Below, one piece after another: positions 30,562-36,777 of a stretch of DNA of 36,777 nt. A program made the translations under genes and the position numbers. The first letter of the stretch is position 1. Each line of letters starts with the position of its first letter. Below the pieces are notes generated by a model. That model was not told the DNA's origin and made no database searches. It saw only the letters and a program-made list of their open reading frames with translations. This DNA is from an uncultured Oscillospiraceae bacterium (GTDB lineage Bacteria; Bacillota; Clostridia; Oscillospirales; Oscillospiraceae), in assembly GCA_947631845.1 (NCBI GenBank), contig CANRMY010000024.1:1-36777 (forward strand), given 5' to 3'.

Positions 30562-32909
30562 TTGCGTTCCTCCCGTATAGTAAAGATCACATCTACCGGC
30601 TCGGTCTGAGCCGTTGAAACGGTGAGCACGGCGCTCCCGGCGCGCCCTGCCGTTTTGATGTACGTGCCTGTGGAGCCGCCCTCTAAGACGGCTGTGGCGG
30701 GCCCCACCAGCTCGGCGTCCCCCCGGACGCTGAAGAACACCGGCAGCTGGGCGTAGGAGGCCGGATTCCCATAGCCGTCTAAAATCCGCACCCGCACGGC
30801 GCTCATATCGTAGGCGTCCCCCTCATGAAGCTCCAGGCTGCTGGCCTTCACCTCCAGGCGGAGATCGGCGGACGCGCCGCCCCTGGTGACGGAGGAGACA
30901 AGCTTTCCGTCCTTGACGGCGTCGAACCGCCAGACGGTGGACAGGCCGCCCCAGTTGGACATGTATTTCCCATAGAGCAGGGCGGCGTCCCGGAGGGTGA
31001 GGCCGTATTTATCCAGCGCCGCGCCGGCCGTTTGCCGCTCCTGAGGGGTAAGCCCCTCGATTCCCCGGCCCTTCCACGACAGCAACAGCTCCCGGACGGC
31101 GGCGGCCTTGTCCCGGTCATAGCCCTCGGCGGTTTCCAAAAGCTTCCCCACGGTGTCCGTCACCTCCAGGGGCTTCCGGGGCAGGGCGTGAAAGGCCGCG
31201 CCGGGCTGCAGGACGGTGACAAAACAGCCGTTCCGGTAAAGCCGCACCTCATCGGCGTTGGAGAATACCCAGACCGTCCCCGGATCGCAGGCGTCGTACT
31301 CGCCGATGTCCATGGAGGAGCCCACCGCCAGCACCGGCGCCTCGTCCCCCTGGGCGGCATAGACGGCGGCGGCCAGCTTGGGATTGCGGAAGGCGTCCAG
31401 GACGCCGTGATAACAGATCCGATCCCCGGAGCCGAAATCCCTGTGGGTGTTGTAATCAAACATGCACCAGCCGAAGAAGCCGGCGTGCCCGCCGTCCGCC
31501 ATGGCGGCGTCCATGACCCTGGCGTGGCGCAGGGCGTGCTCCTGGCGCTTCGACCAGGGGTCGAAGGGCTTGGTGGGGAACATATGGCCCACGGACTCGG
31601 AGATCAGGAGGGCCCGCCCCATATCGGGCGTCACGTCCTTCTTCTCCCGGCACCAGGCGTTGGAGCCGTTGTGGGAGAAGTCGTTGTAGGCGTACACGTC
31701 CTCTAAAAAGCTGCTGCGCACCCGGTCCCGGACGCCGGAGGTGGCGCGGCCGGGATCCAGCGCGTGGGCCTCGGCGTTGGTGCGGGTATAGAAGTCGTCG
31801 TAGTCCAGGCTCTCGTTGATGCGCACGCCCCACAGGATGACGCTGGGGTGATTGCGGTACTGGACCACCATCTCCCGCAGATTTTCCACCGCCTGATCCT
31901 GCCACCGGGCGCCGCCCACATGCTGCCAGCCGGGGAGCTCGGTGAACACCAGAAGGCCCTGCCGATCGCACTCGTCGATAAAATACTGGCTCTGGGGGTA
32001 GTGGCTGGTGCGGACGGCGTTACAGCACAGCTCCCGCTTCAGGATCCTGGCGTCCTCCCGCTGGAGGCTCTCCGGCGCGGCGTAGCCTATGTAGGGATAG
32101 GACTGGTGCCGGTTGAGGCCCCGGAGGAAGAGCTTTTCCCCGTTCAGGTAAAATCCGTCCGCCCGAAATTCCGCCGTGCGGAAGCCGAAGGTGGTCTCCT
32201 GAACGTCCCCCTCCACGCCGTTTTCTAAGAGGGCCGCCCGGCAGCGGTAGAGCGCCGGATCGTCCATGCTCCAGGGGCGAATTTGCCCGCCGATGCGTAT
32301 AGTTGTCTCCGGCCCGCCGTCCGCCGTCGCCACGGCGCGGCCCTCCGGGTCGATGATGTCAAAGCGCAGAACGTCCCCAGGCCCCAAATCGGCCGCGCAG
32401 GAGATCTTTACCGATCTCAGGTCCGGCGTGGTCACAAAGAGGTCGGAGATCATCTTCCGGGGCCGAATGTCCATCCATACGTCCCGGTAAAGCCCGCCGA
32501 AGGTCAGGTAGTCGATCACATAGCCGAAGGGTGGGACCTCGGGGTTTTCCGTGGTGTCCAGCCGCACCGCCAGCAGGTTGTCCCCGGGCGTCAGCGCGTC
32601 CGTCGCCTCCACCCGGAAGGCGGTGTAGCCGCAGCGGTGGGCGGCCAGCGCCCGCCCGTTCACATACACGGCGGCGATATGCGCCGCGCCGTCAAATTGC
32701 AGAAAGCTCCGCCTGCCGGCGGCGCTTTCAGGGACGCGCAGGACGCGGCGGTACCCGCAGACCATCTGATAGCTGGCGCTGTCCGCGTAGTGGAGAGGCG
32801 TCTCCTTAACCGTGTGGGGGAGCCGCACCGGTTCATATGTCCCCGCGCCGGAGAGGAACGCCTCGCTCCATTCCGGCGTAAATTCCCAGTCGTTGTTGAG
32901 CCGCGTCAT
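30558..32909 (-). CDS. GH2 family beta-galactosidase-like enzyme
   Basis: This 783-aa GH2 enzyme has a sugar-binding jelly-roll domain (about 1-170), an Ig-like sandwich (about 175-260), a TIM barrel (about 265-560) and C-terminal Ig/Big-like domains (about 640-783). Catalytic residues are E366 as acid/base in VRINESLD and E438 as nucleophile in LLISESVGH, 72 residues apart as usual. FLRGLNRHQSYPYIGYA and RTSHYPQSQYFIDECDRQGLLVFTE are typical. RINE replaces the common xGNE, so specificity could differ from lactose. There is no signal peptide. It is the first gene of the operon, with GGGAGGG four bases before the ATG. Confidence 0.9.
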   Translation of the reverse strand: MTRLNNDWEFTPEWSEAFLSGAGTYEPVRLPHTVKETPLHYADSASYQMVCGYRRVLRVPESAAGRRSFLQFDGAAHIAAVYVNGRALAAHRCGYTAFRVEATDALTPGDNLLAVRLDTTENPEVPPFGYVIDYLTFGGLYRDVWMDIRPRKMISDLFVTTPDLRSVKISCAADLGPGDVLRFDIIDPEGRAVATADGGPETTIRIGGQIRPWSMDDPALYRCRAALLENGVEGDVQETTFGFRTAEFRADGFYLNGEKLFLRGLNRHQSYPYIGYAAPESLQREDARILKRELCCNAVRTSHYPQSQYFIDECDRQGLLVFTELPGWQHVGGARWQDQAVENLREMVVQYRNHPSVILWGVRINESLDYDDFYTRTNAEAHALDPGRATSGVRDRVRSSFLEDVYAYNDFSHNGSNAWCREKKDVTPDMGRALLISESVGHMFPTKPFDPWSKRQEHALRHARVMDAAMADGGHAGFFGWCMFDYNTHRDFGSGDRICYHGVLDAFRNPKLAAAVYAAQGDEAPVLAVGSSMDIGEYDACDPGTVWVFSNADEVRLYRNGCFVTVLQPGAAFHALPRKPLEVTDTVGKLLETAEGYDRDKAAAVRELLLSWKGRGIEGLTPQERQTAGAALDKYGLTLRDAALLYGKYMSNWGGLSTVWRFDAVKDGKLVSSVTRGGASADLRLEVKASSLELHEGDAYDMSAVRVRILDGYGNPASYAQLPVFFSVRGDAELVGPATAVLEGGSTGTYIKTAGRAGSAVLTVSTAQTEPVDVIFTIREERK

Positions 32910-32923
32910 AACGCCCTCCCAAG

Positions 32924-32971
32924 CATGTTTTTTCTACCCCATATTATGCTATTTTCCAAACATGATTTCAA
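32924..32971 (-). promoter_or_regulatory. Promoter of the galactoside operon with flanking dyad
   Basis: On the minus strand TTGAAA (32971-32966), 17 bp and CATAAT (32948-32943), each five of six. CATGTTT at 32924-32930 and AAACATG at 32958-32964 form a dyad centred on the -10. It might be a repressor operator. No regulator gene is adjacent. Confidence 0.65.
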
Positions 32972-33072
32972 GTGTAAAAGCGAAAAATCAACACATTGTA
33001 CAAATAATTCCGCCCGTTTTTGTGCACTTTTTAAATTGAACAAAATCCCCTTACCCCAGCCGGAAAGCAAAC

Positions 33073-33100
33073 AAAAAAGCGGCTTGCCCAGGCAAGCCGC
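33073..33100 (-). terminator. Strong leftward terminator before the galactoside operon
   Basis: A perfect 10-bp stem (GCGGCTTGCC / GGCAAGCCGC) with a 2-nt loop is followed on the minus strand by six U residues. It insulates the GH2 operon from transcription of the tRNA remnant and integrase. Confidence 0.88.
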
Positions 33101-33114
33101 AATGTGCCGCTCGT

Positions 33115-33157
33115 ACCATGAAAAATCCTCGCCCATAGGGCGAGGATTTTTCATGGT
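33115..33157 (-). terminator. 20-bp perfect inverted repeat at the tRNA 3' end
   Basis: Arms 33115-33134 and 33138-33157 are fully complementary with an ATA loop. The outer bases overlap the tRNA CCA end, and the stem contains runs of A5/T5. It is most likely the original tRNA terminator. Confidence 0.75.
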
Positions 33158-33198
33158 CGGAGTGGCCGGATTCGAACCGGCGGCCTCTTGGCCCGAAC
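33154..33198 (-). other. 3' fragment of tRNA-Pro: attachment site of the integrated element
   Basis: Read on the minus strand, it shows the T-arm GCCGG-TTCGAAT-CCGGC, acceptor strand CACTCCG, discriminator A and CCA. It is preceded by CCAAG and a TTCGGG that resembles the loop of a CGG-anticodon tRNA-Pro. The D-arm and 5' acceptor strand are absent, so it is not a functional gene. The integrase gene follows directly. This is the pattern left when a tyrosine recombinase inserts an element into a tRNA 3' half. The intact tRNA should lie at the far end, outside the window. Confidence 0.75.
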
Positions 33199-33237
33199 GA
33201 AATAGAAACAACTGAAAAATCAGACAAAAACGAGATT

Positions 33238-33257
33238 GGTGTCCAGTTGGGTGTCCA
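33238..33257. repeat. Direct repeat GGTGTCCA between att and integrase
   Basis: GGTGTCCA occurs at 33238-33245 and 33250-33257, a 12-bp period, just beyond the integrase stop and within 60 bp of the tRNA fragment. It could be an arm-type integrase site. Confidence 0.45.
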
Positions 33258-33262
33258 TTGGG

Positions 33263-34417
33263 TTAGGCTTTAGCGATTTCACCGTACTTTGTTGTCATGT
33301 AAGATGTGAGTTTACCGAGCTGATCCTTCCGATGGCTTTCCCGGATGTCGGTATAGATCTGCATAGTGGTGTGGATGTCGGCGTGACCGAGTTGGGATTG
33401 GGAGGTCTTCATATCTACGCCGCTTTCATAGAGAAGGGTGGCGTAGCCGTGACGGAGCTGGTGAGGCGTCAACGTGGGCTTGATGTTGTGGTAGATGTAT
33501 GTTTTCCCGGTCTTGCTCTTTCTCACTTCCGGGATATCGACCACCAGGCCCACGTCTTTACAGTAGTGGCGCCAGCGCCGGCGGAAGGCGTTTTCCTGCA
33601 GCGGGCGGCCGTCCGGAGCGGCGAAGATGAGCGTGTCGTCCTTGGCATCCTTCGGCCTTTTCAGATGCGCTTTGAGCCCGGGCAGGAGCTCGATCGATCT
33701 AACGCCGGATTCCGTTTTCGGCTCTTTAAGAACGGGCATTCCGGAAGGGTATGTATACTCCTTCGTGACGTTGATTTGGTCGTTTTCAGTGTCTATGTCT
33801 CCCCACGTCAGGGCCAGGGCCTCGCCCCGGCGGCACCCGGTATGGAGGAGCAGGTAGGGGAACAGGCCGAAGGTGGCCGTATCTACGTTGTCAATGACGA
33901 CCTGCATCACGCTGTCATTCGGGCTTGAGCGCTTCTTGCGCTTCAATCCGCGGGGAATCGTCACGGCGGTGGCCGGATTGAAGGTGATATAGGGGCGCTC
34001 CTGGGTGATGGCGTAATCGAAGATCATCTTAATGACGCCCTTCTGGGTCTTCGCCGTCTTGGCGGCATAGCTCTGGGACTTCATGCGGAGAATGATCCGC
34101 TCCACGTCGGCGGGAATGATCTCATTGATGGGGCGGCTGCCGAATTCCTGGACGGCGGCATTGTAATACGGCGTGTAGGAAACGCGGGTGTTGTCCTGAA
34201 GGGTTTCCGTTTTCACCGCCCACCAGGCTTCCGCTACCTCCTTGAAGGTGGGGACGGACGGCTTTGACGCCTCTTCTACCTTCCTATAAAGCTCCTCCGG
34301 ATCCTTGGAGCGGAATTTGCGGGGGACACCGTTGATGACCCTGGAGCAGTAGTAGAGCCCACGCTTTTCATCATAGGAAAACATGGCCGCGTAGTCAACT
34401 TTTTTCACTTTTCCCAT
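33263..34417 (-). CDS. int: Tyrosine-family site-specific integrase
   Basis: This 384-aa integrase has an AP2-like N-terminal arm-binding region (about 1-50), a SAM-like core-binding domain (about 55-150) and a catalytic domain (about 165-375). Active-site residues are all present: R196 (TGCRRGEAL), K234 (PKTESGVRS), H319 and R322 (TPHQLRHGYATLL), H345 (LGHADIHTT) and Y355 (IYTDI). It belongs to the phage/Tn916-type integrases of Firmicutes. GGAGG lies seven bases before the ATG. Its stop is about 65 bp from the tRNA fragment it presumably recombines. Two stable hairpins lie in its leader (34447-34483 and 34485-34520). Confidence 0.95.
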   Translation of the reverse strand: MGKVKKVDYAAMFSYDEKRGLYYCSRVINGVPRKFRSKDPEELYRKVEEASKPSVPTFKEVAEAWWAVKTETLQDNTRVSYTPYYNAAVQEFGSRPINEIIPADVERIILRMKSQSYAAKTAKTQKGVIKMIFDYAITQERPYITFNPATAVTIPRGLKRKKRSSPNDSVMQVVIDNVDTATFGLFPYLLLHTGCRRGEALALTWGDIDTENDQINVTKEYTYPSGMPVLKEPKTESGVRSIELLPGLKAHLKRPKDAKDDTLIFAAPDGRPLQENAFRRRWRHYCKDVGLVVDIPEVRKSKTGKTYIYHNIKPTLTPHQLRHGYATLLYESGVDMKTSQSQLGHADIHTTMQIYTDIRESHRKDQLGKLTSYMTTKYGEIAKA

Positions 34418-34446
34418 TGTAAAACCTCCAATATTATGTTAATATT

Positions 34447-34520
34447 GAAGGGTAGTAGGCCCTTCCGAAACTTACTACCCTTCTTGACCGCCTCCGGTGC
34501 CGGTAACGCCGGGGGCGGTT
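34447..34520. promoter_or_regulatory. Two hairpins in the integrase leader
   Basis: Perfect 11-bp arms GAAGGGTAGTA (34447-34457) and TACTACCCTTC (34473-34483) form one hairpin. Next to it lies a GC-rich stem ACCGCCTCCGG / CCGGGGGCGGT, followed on the plus strand by T6. Both lie between the DUF4160 gene and int, where they could limit read-through into int or stop antisense transcripts. Confidence 0.55.
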
Positions 34521-34527
34521 TTTTATT

Positions 34528-34806
34528 TCAGCAAAAGTAATCTATCTGTCCGAAATGATTAAACCACTTCCGAATGATTTCGTCGCTGTTGGCCTCAATA
34601 ATGCGAAGGAGATCACGCAGAACAGGAGCGGGGATCCTGGCGTTGTTGCTGCCAAGCAGGGCCTTTCCGCGGCTGGTGATCCACACCTTTGTCCCGTTCG
34701 CGGTCGCCCGCCCCTCCGCTATGTGAACGTGTACCGGCTCCAGCGGGTCGTTTTCATTTGACCAGAAGTAGATGATATACGGCCCGACTCTAAAAATTTG
34801 CGGCAT
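34528..34806 (-). CDS. DUF4160 protein, possible toxin-antitoxin component
   Basis: This 92-aa DUF4160 protein contains the family core MPQIFRVGPYIIYFWSNEN followed by PVHVHIAEG. DUF4160 genes often pair with a DUF2442 or similar small gene in arrangements that look like toxin-antitoxin modules. The ATG at 34806 is preferred since the conserved domain starts there and GGCGGAG lies upstream; a start at 34836 would only lengthen the overlap. It overlaps its upstream partner by 17 nt. The activity of the family is not established. Confidence 0.75.
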   Translation of the reverse strand: MPQIFRVGPYIIYFWSNENDPLEPVHVHIAEGRATANGTKVWITSRGKALLGSNNARIPAPVLRDLLRIIEANSDEIIRKWFNHFGQIDYFC

Positions 34807-35062
34807 GCAGTACTCCGCCTTTCTGAGAAAACTCAAGGATCAGGTGAGCGTTGTTGCACAGGAGCTGTCTGAAGCGCTCCATTTCTTCCTCGGAGTAGCC
34901 GTGAACATCCGTCCACCGGTATCCCGGCAGGAAGCAGGTGGCGTCATGAAAGCCGTCTCGCTCGTCCGGCGTCTCAATGTACACCTTCACGCTCCCGTCC
35001 TCCCGCATCTCGGAATGCGTGATCTCGGTGTCATCATCCAACGTCAAAAAAGGATACATCAT
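34790..35062 (-). CDS. Small acidic protein, partner of DUF4160
   Basis: This 90-aa acidic protein starts MMYPFLTLDDDTEITHSEM and has a C-terminal EEEMERFRQLLCNNAHLI helix. I recall similar uncharacterised proteins encoded beside DUF4160 genes in Clostridia, but know no function. AAGGAGG eight bases before the ATG at 35062 sets the start; in-frame sequence further upstream lacks a ribosome site. Its overlap with the DUF4160 gene suggests translational coupling, as in toxin-antitoxin pairs. Confidence 0.7.
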   Translation of the reverse strand: MMYPFLTLDDDTEITHSEMREDGSVKVYIETPDERDGFHDATCFLPGYRWTDVHGYSEEEMERFRQLLCNNAHLILEFSQKGGVLHAANF

Positions 35063-35083
35063 AAAAAATACCTCCTTATTTAC

Positions 35084-35114
35084 CGTTTGACCGTCCCCGG
35101 GCCGGGGGCGGTTT
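35084..35114 (+). terminator. Hairpin with T-run on the plus strand
   Basis: ACCGTCCCCGG / CCGGGGGCGGT (one mismatch) is followed by TTTTTTATTTT on the plus strand, although all nearby genes read leftward. Very similar hairpins lie near 34485-34520 and 35667-35702. Confidence 0.6.
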
Positions 35115-35124
35115 TTTATTTTGC

Positions 35125-35352
35125 TCAGCCCAGAAGTGCCTGGACTTCCTCGTTGGAGGCAAGGACAGCGCAATCCGGATCCTCCCGAATCTGACGAATC
35201 ATTTCAAGATCGGCTTCATCCGGGGCCTCCTCCTCAATGGCGTCCCAATCGGGTGCGGAATACATGCGCTCGATCATGCTCCAAAGACGCCGCGCGGCAT
35301 CCTCGTCCATCACCGTAATGGCACCCATCAGACGGGCTTTAACTTCACTCAT
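35125..35352 (-). CDS. Putative antitoxin of the RelE-like pair
   Basis: This 75-aa acidic, probably helical protein (DEDAARRLWSMIERMYSAP, then EEEAPDEADLEMIRQIRED) fits the small antitoxins paired with RelE/ParE toxins. It starts 11 nt after the toxin stop, with TAGGAGG eight bases before the ATG. Toxin-first order is as in HigBA-type modules. I cannot assign a DNA-binding fold by eye. Confidence 0.7.
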   Translation of the reverse strand: MSEVKARLMGAITVMDEDAARRLWSMIERMYSAPDWDAIEEEAPDEADLEMIRQIREDPDCAVLASNEEVQALLG

Positions 35353-35363
35353 GATGACACCTC

Positions 35364-35597
35364 CTAATTTTTATAAACCTGACCGCGGTTGTCTATCTTT
35401 GTAACATCAACAACAGTGCCGTCCCTCAAAAACAGAACGCGGTAATCGCCGACACGCAGCCGATAGTAGGGCTGACCGGTCAGCTTCTTCACGTCACCCG
35501 CCGGAAGAAGCGCGACGGCGTTGATAATACGGGATCTTGTCGCGGCGGTTTGCTTTGAAAGAAATTTGACGGCCTGCTTCGAGTAATGGATCTCCAT
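35364..35597 (-). CDS. RelE/ParE-family toxin
   Basis: This 77-aa protein has the RelE/ParE fold pattern: an N-terminal helix pair (SKQAVKFLSKQTAATRSRIINAV), then KKLTGQPYYRLRVGDYRVLF and a final beta hairpin (VVDVTKIDNRGQVY). RLRVGDYRVLF is the hallmark strand pair of RelE toxins, which cleave mRNA at the ribosome. The ribosome site is GAGGTG. With the next gene it forms a type II toxin-antitoxin system that would help stabilise the mobile element. Confidence 0.88.
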   Translation of the reverse strand: MEIHYSKQAVKFLSKQTAATRSRIINAVALLPAGDVKKLTGQPYYRLRVGDYRVLFLRDGTVVDVTKIDNRGQVYKN

Positions 35598-35666
35598 TTT
35601 TGCGCAACACCTCGTTCCTATATTTTGTCCTGAGCTTACTTTCAGTCCGGTTCAGACTTTCCCGTT

Positions 35667-35702
35667 CCGTCATTGGTGCTTCGGCACCGGGACGGTTATT
35701 TT
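35667..35702 (+). terminator. Hairpin with UUCG loop and plus-strand T-run
   Basis: The inner stem GGTGC / GCACC closes a TTCG tetraloop and the outer stem is CCGTC / GACGG; TTATTTTT follows on the plus strand. It lies just beyond the leftward XRE stop. The rest of 35598-35707 holds nothing I recognise. Confidence 0.6.
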
Positions 35703-35707
35703 TGCCT

Positions 35708-36127
35708 CTAAGTTTCTTCTTGGCCTACTTCGTCCGCACCCTGTTTTTTATATTTCCCAGAGGACACAAGGTCATCCGCGTAATCCACGAGCTTTTCCTG
35801 CCCCTCATCGTTGAGGTGATCAAGAGCGTCGGAGAGAAGTTGAAGGTTGGGGGAATGGACACGTGTTTGAATTAAATTATTTACTTCAGGACCTTTATCA
35901 GAAAATGCGTCACTACTATCAATTTTTGCCCATTCATCCGGAGCAACAACCTCCGAAATATAGAAATTGAGTATCTGTGCCAATTTTTCAAGCTGTCCCA
36001 AAGACGGAGTTATTTCTCCTGTTTCATATTTTGATAATGTAGCCCTGTTAATACCAGTCCGTTGGGCAACTTCCGCTTGGGTCATTTTCAAGGCTTTTCT
36101 TGCATCTCTTATTCGTCGATAGTTCAC
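35708..36127 (-). CDS. XRE-family transcriptional repressor (CI-like)
   Basis: This 139-aa regulator has an N-terminal helix-turn-helix (about 4-58): RDARKALKMTQAEVAQRTGI, then RATLSKYETGEITPSLGQLEKLA. A C-terminal region of about 80 residues without a recognised peptidase motif may mediate dimerisation. I chose GTG at 36127 because GAGGAGG lies seven bases upstream. Longer in-frame starts lie in the operator region. It is divergent from a second XRE gene across a 135-bp region with two promoters and palindromes, the layout of a lysogeny switch. Confidence 0.88.
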   Translation of the reverse strand: MNYRRIRDARKALKMTQAEVAQRTGINRATLSKYETGEITPSLGQLEKLAQILNFYISEVVAPDEWAKIDSSDAFSDKGPEVNNLIQTRVHSPNLQLLSDALDHLNDEGQEKLVDYADDLVSSGKYKKQGADEVGQEET

Positions 36128-36148
36128 CAGAACACCTCCTCTAAACTT

Positions 36149-36241
36149 AATGTAACTCAAAAGCACAAATTTGTCAAGACATTTATAAAAAGTTCTTGAC
36201 AAGCACACGTTCTTGTACTAAAATGTGCCTATCAAGCACAT
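36149..36241. promoter_or_regulatory. Divergent promoters and palindromic operators of the XRE switch
   Basis: Rightward: TTGACA (36196-36201), 17 bp, TAAAAT (36219-36224). Leftward: TTGACA (36177-36172), 17 bp, TACATT (36154-36149). Candidate operators are ACAAATTTGT (36166-36175), ACAAG / CTTGT (36199-36203 and 36212-36216) and ATGTGC / GCACAT (36223-36228 and 36236-36241). The word AAGCACA recurs three times across the region. Confidence 0.75.
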
Positions 36242-36262
36242 AGCGAGAAAGGAGGGCACATT

Positions 36263-36457
36263 TTGAAAATCAACCGGCTTGAAATTGAGAAGATTCTCGC
36301 AGAACGGCAAATGACAAAAACGACATTGGCGGATTCCTGTGGAATCGCTCGGCAAAATCTCAGCACCATCTTAAACAGGGGAACGTGTGAGCCTAAAACG
36401 GTCGGAATTCTGGCTAAAGGCTTAGGTGTCCCTATTGCGACCATCTCAGGAGAGTAA
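36263..36457 (+). CDS. Small XRE-family regulator (Cro-like)
   Basis: This 64-aa protein is essentially one helix-turn-helix domain: EIEKILAERQMTKTTLADSC, then ARQNLSTILNRG and KTVGILAKGLGV. It starts with TTG, supported by GGAGG seven bases upstream. It is the first gene rightward from the switch region and probably acts as the Cro-like counterpart of the repressor at 35708-36127. The next gene begins 31 nt downstream. Confidence 0.88.
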   Translation: MKINRLEIEKILAERQMTKTTLADSCGIARQNLSTILNRGTCEPKTVGILAKGLGVPIATISGE

Positions 36458-36488
36458 ATAAAAGGAATTACTAACAGGAGGTGACTTA

Positions 36489-36777
36489 ATGAAGTTCCCG
36501 GGCGAGTTTCCGAACATAGAAGCAGAACGAGCAAGGCAATATTTTCTCCAGCTCGAAAAGGAGTGGAACAGCCCGGAGAAGGTCATGGCGAGGGCTTTGA
36601 GAATTGCGGATCGGCGAATCAAGGCCCTCGAAGCTGACAACTCCGCCCTGATCGTGGATTTGGAGATTGCAAGGCCAAAGCAGTCCATGGACAGGGCCTC
36701 CGGGTCCGGGGTGTTCGCCCGCGATCCGGACGCGCTGCTGGATCTTATCGAGCTTCCGGTCAACGCGGACACCAAGC
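36489..36777 (+). CDS. Partial gene, possible phage antirepressor-type protein
   Basis: The reading frame is open from the ATG at 36489 to the window edge (96 codons), with AGGAGG shortly upstream. The translation starts [20 protein letters not shown] and continues with [20 protein letters not shown], a coiled-coil stretch of the kind found in phage antirepressors, although no DNA-binding domain is visible in this part. Position just after a Cro-like gene supports an early phage function. The product remains unassigned. Confidence 0.65.
   Translation, partial: MKFPGEFPNIEAERARQYFLQLEKEWNSPEKVMARALRIADRRIKALEADNSALIVDLEIARPKQSMDRASGSGVFARDPDALLDLIELPVNADTK

Larger units (their letters stand above)
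33154..36777. mobile_element. Left part of a tRNA-integrated phage-like element
   Basis: It comprises the tRNA fragment, integrase, two toxin-antitoxin-like pairs, a divergent XRE repressor pair and a possible antirepressor, all in DNA that is visibly more AT-rich than the chromosome to the left. The right end is outside the window, so whether it is a prophage or an integrative conjugative element cannot be told. Confidence 0.75.

Noticed and set aside
33154-33198. Complete tRNA gene.
   Set aside because: The D-arm, 5' acceptor strand and anticodon stem 5' strand are missing, and upstream sequence cannot pair; only the 3' part is present.

Overview
The window looks like chromosomal DNA from a GC-rich gut Firmicute of the Oscillospiraceae/Ruminococcaceae type. 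The signs are sigmaA-type promoters with 17-bp spacers, AAGGAGG ribosome binding sites, frequent TTG/GTG starts, an SLH-anchored surface protein, DegV proteins and many glycoside hydrolases. The species cannot be named from the sequence alone. Most genes sit in tight, translationally coupled operons. Three kinds of foreign or repetitive DNA interrupt them: a dispersed intergenic repeat family, an IS110-family insertion sequence, and the left end of a tRNA-integrated element.

Region 1 (1-7980): a GH3 glycosidase with permuted domain order is divergent from a four-gene operon. That operon holds a GlpA-like dehydrogenase with a C-terminal [2Fe-2S] domain, a second FAD/NAD oxidoreductase, a DUF1667 cysteine protein and a second GH3 with normal domain order. 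Region 2 (7982-9569): one monocistronic secreted LRR/SLH protein with its own promoter and terminator.

Region 3 (9570-20994): an apparent cell-envelope regulon. A two-component system (response regulator and histidine kinase) is followed by a VTC-domain / DUF4956 / Cthe_2159-like operon. Next comes an HtrA protease coupled to an ABC exporter with GldG-like and DUF4340 subunits. All three transcription units start with the same box, TTTCAG-N5-TTTCAG followed 10 bp later by a -10 element. This closely resembles the streptococcal CiaR box, and CiaRH controls htrA. An autoregulated envelope-stress circuit is the simplest reading.

Region 4 (20864-21628): a gene-free island of repeats between two terminators with the same sequence in opposite orientation, holding a perfect consensus promoter that points antisense into the ABC operon. 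Parts of this island recur at positions 1-250. Region 5 (21629-27568): degV, a glycerophosphodiester phosphodiesterase, the IS110 element, an SLC45-like MFS transporter and a second degV. The IS110 element carries what looks like a complete bridge RNA gene. Candidate target and donor guides match both flanks and both ends around a CT core, and circularisation would assemble a promoter (TTGACT-17-TAGAAT).

Region 6 (27578-32971): a galactoside-utilisation operon, GH2 - MelB-like symporter - GH36 - degV, in which the first three genes overlap at their junctions. Region 7 (33154-36777, runs off the right edge): a mobile element integrated at a tRNA-Pro 3' end. It carries a tyrosine integrase, two toxin-antitoxin-like gene pairs, a divergent XRE repressor switch with palindromic operators, and the start of a possible antirepressor gene.
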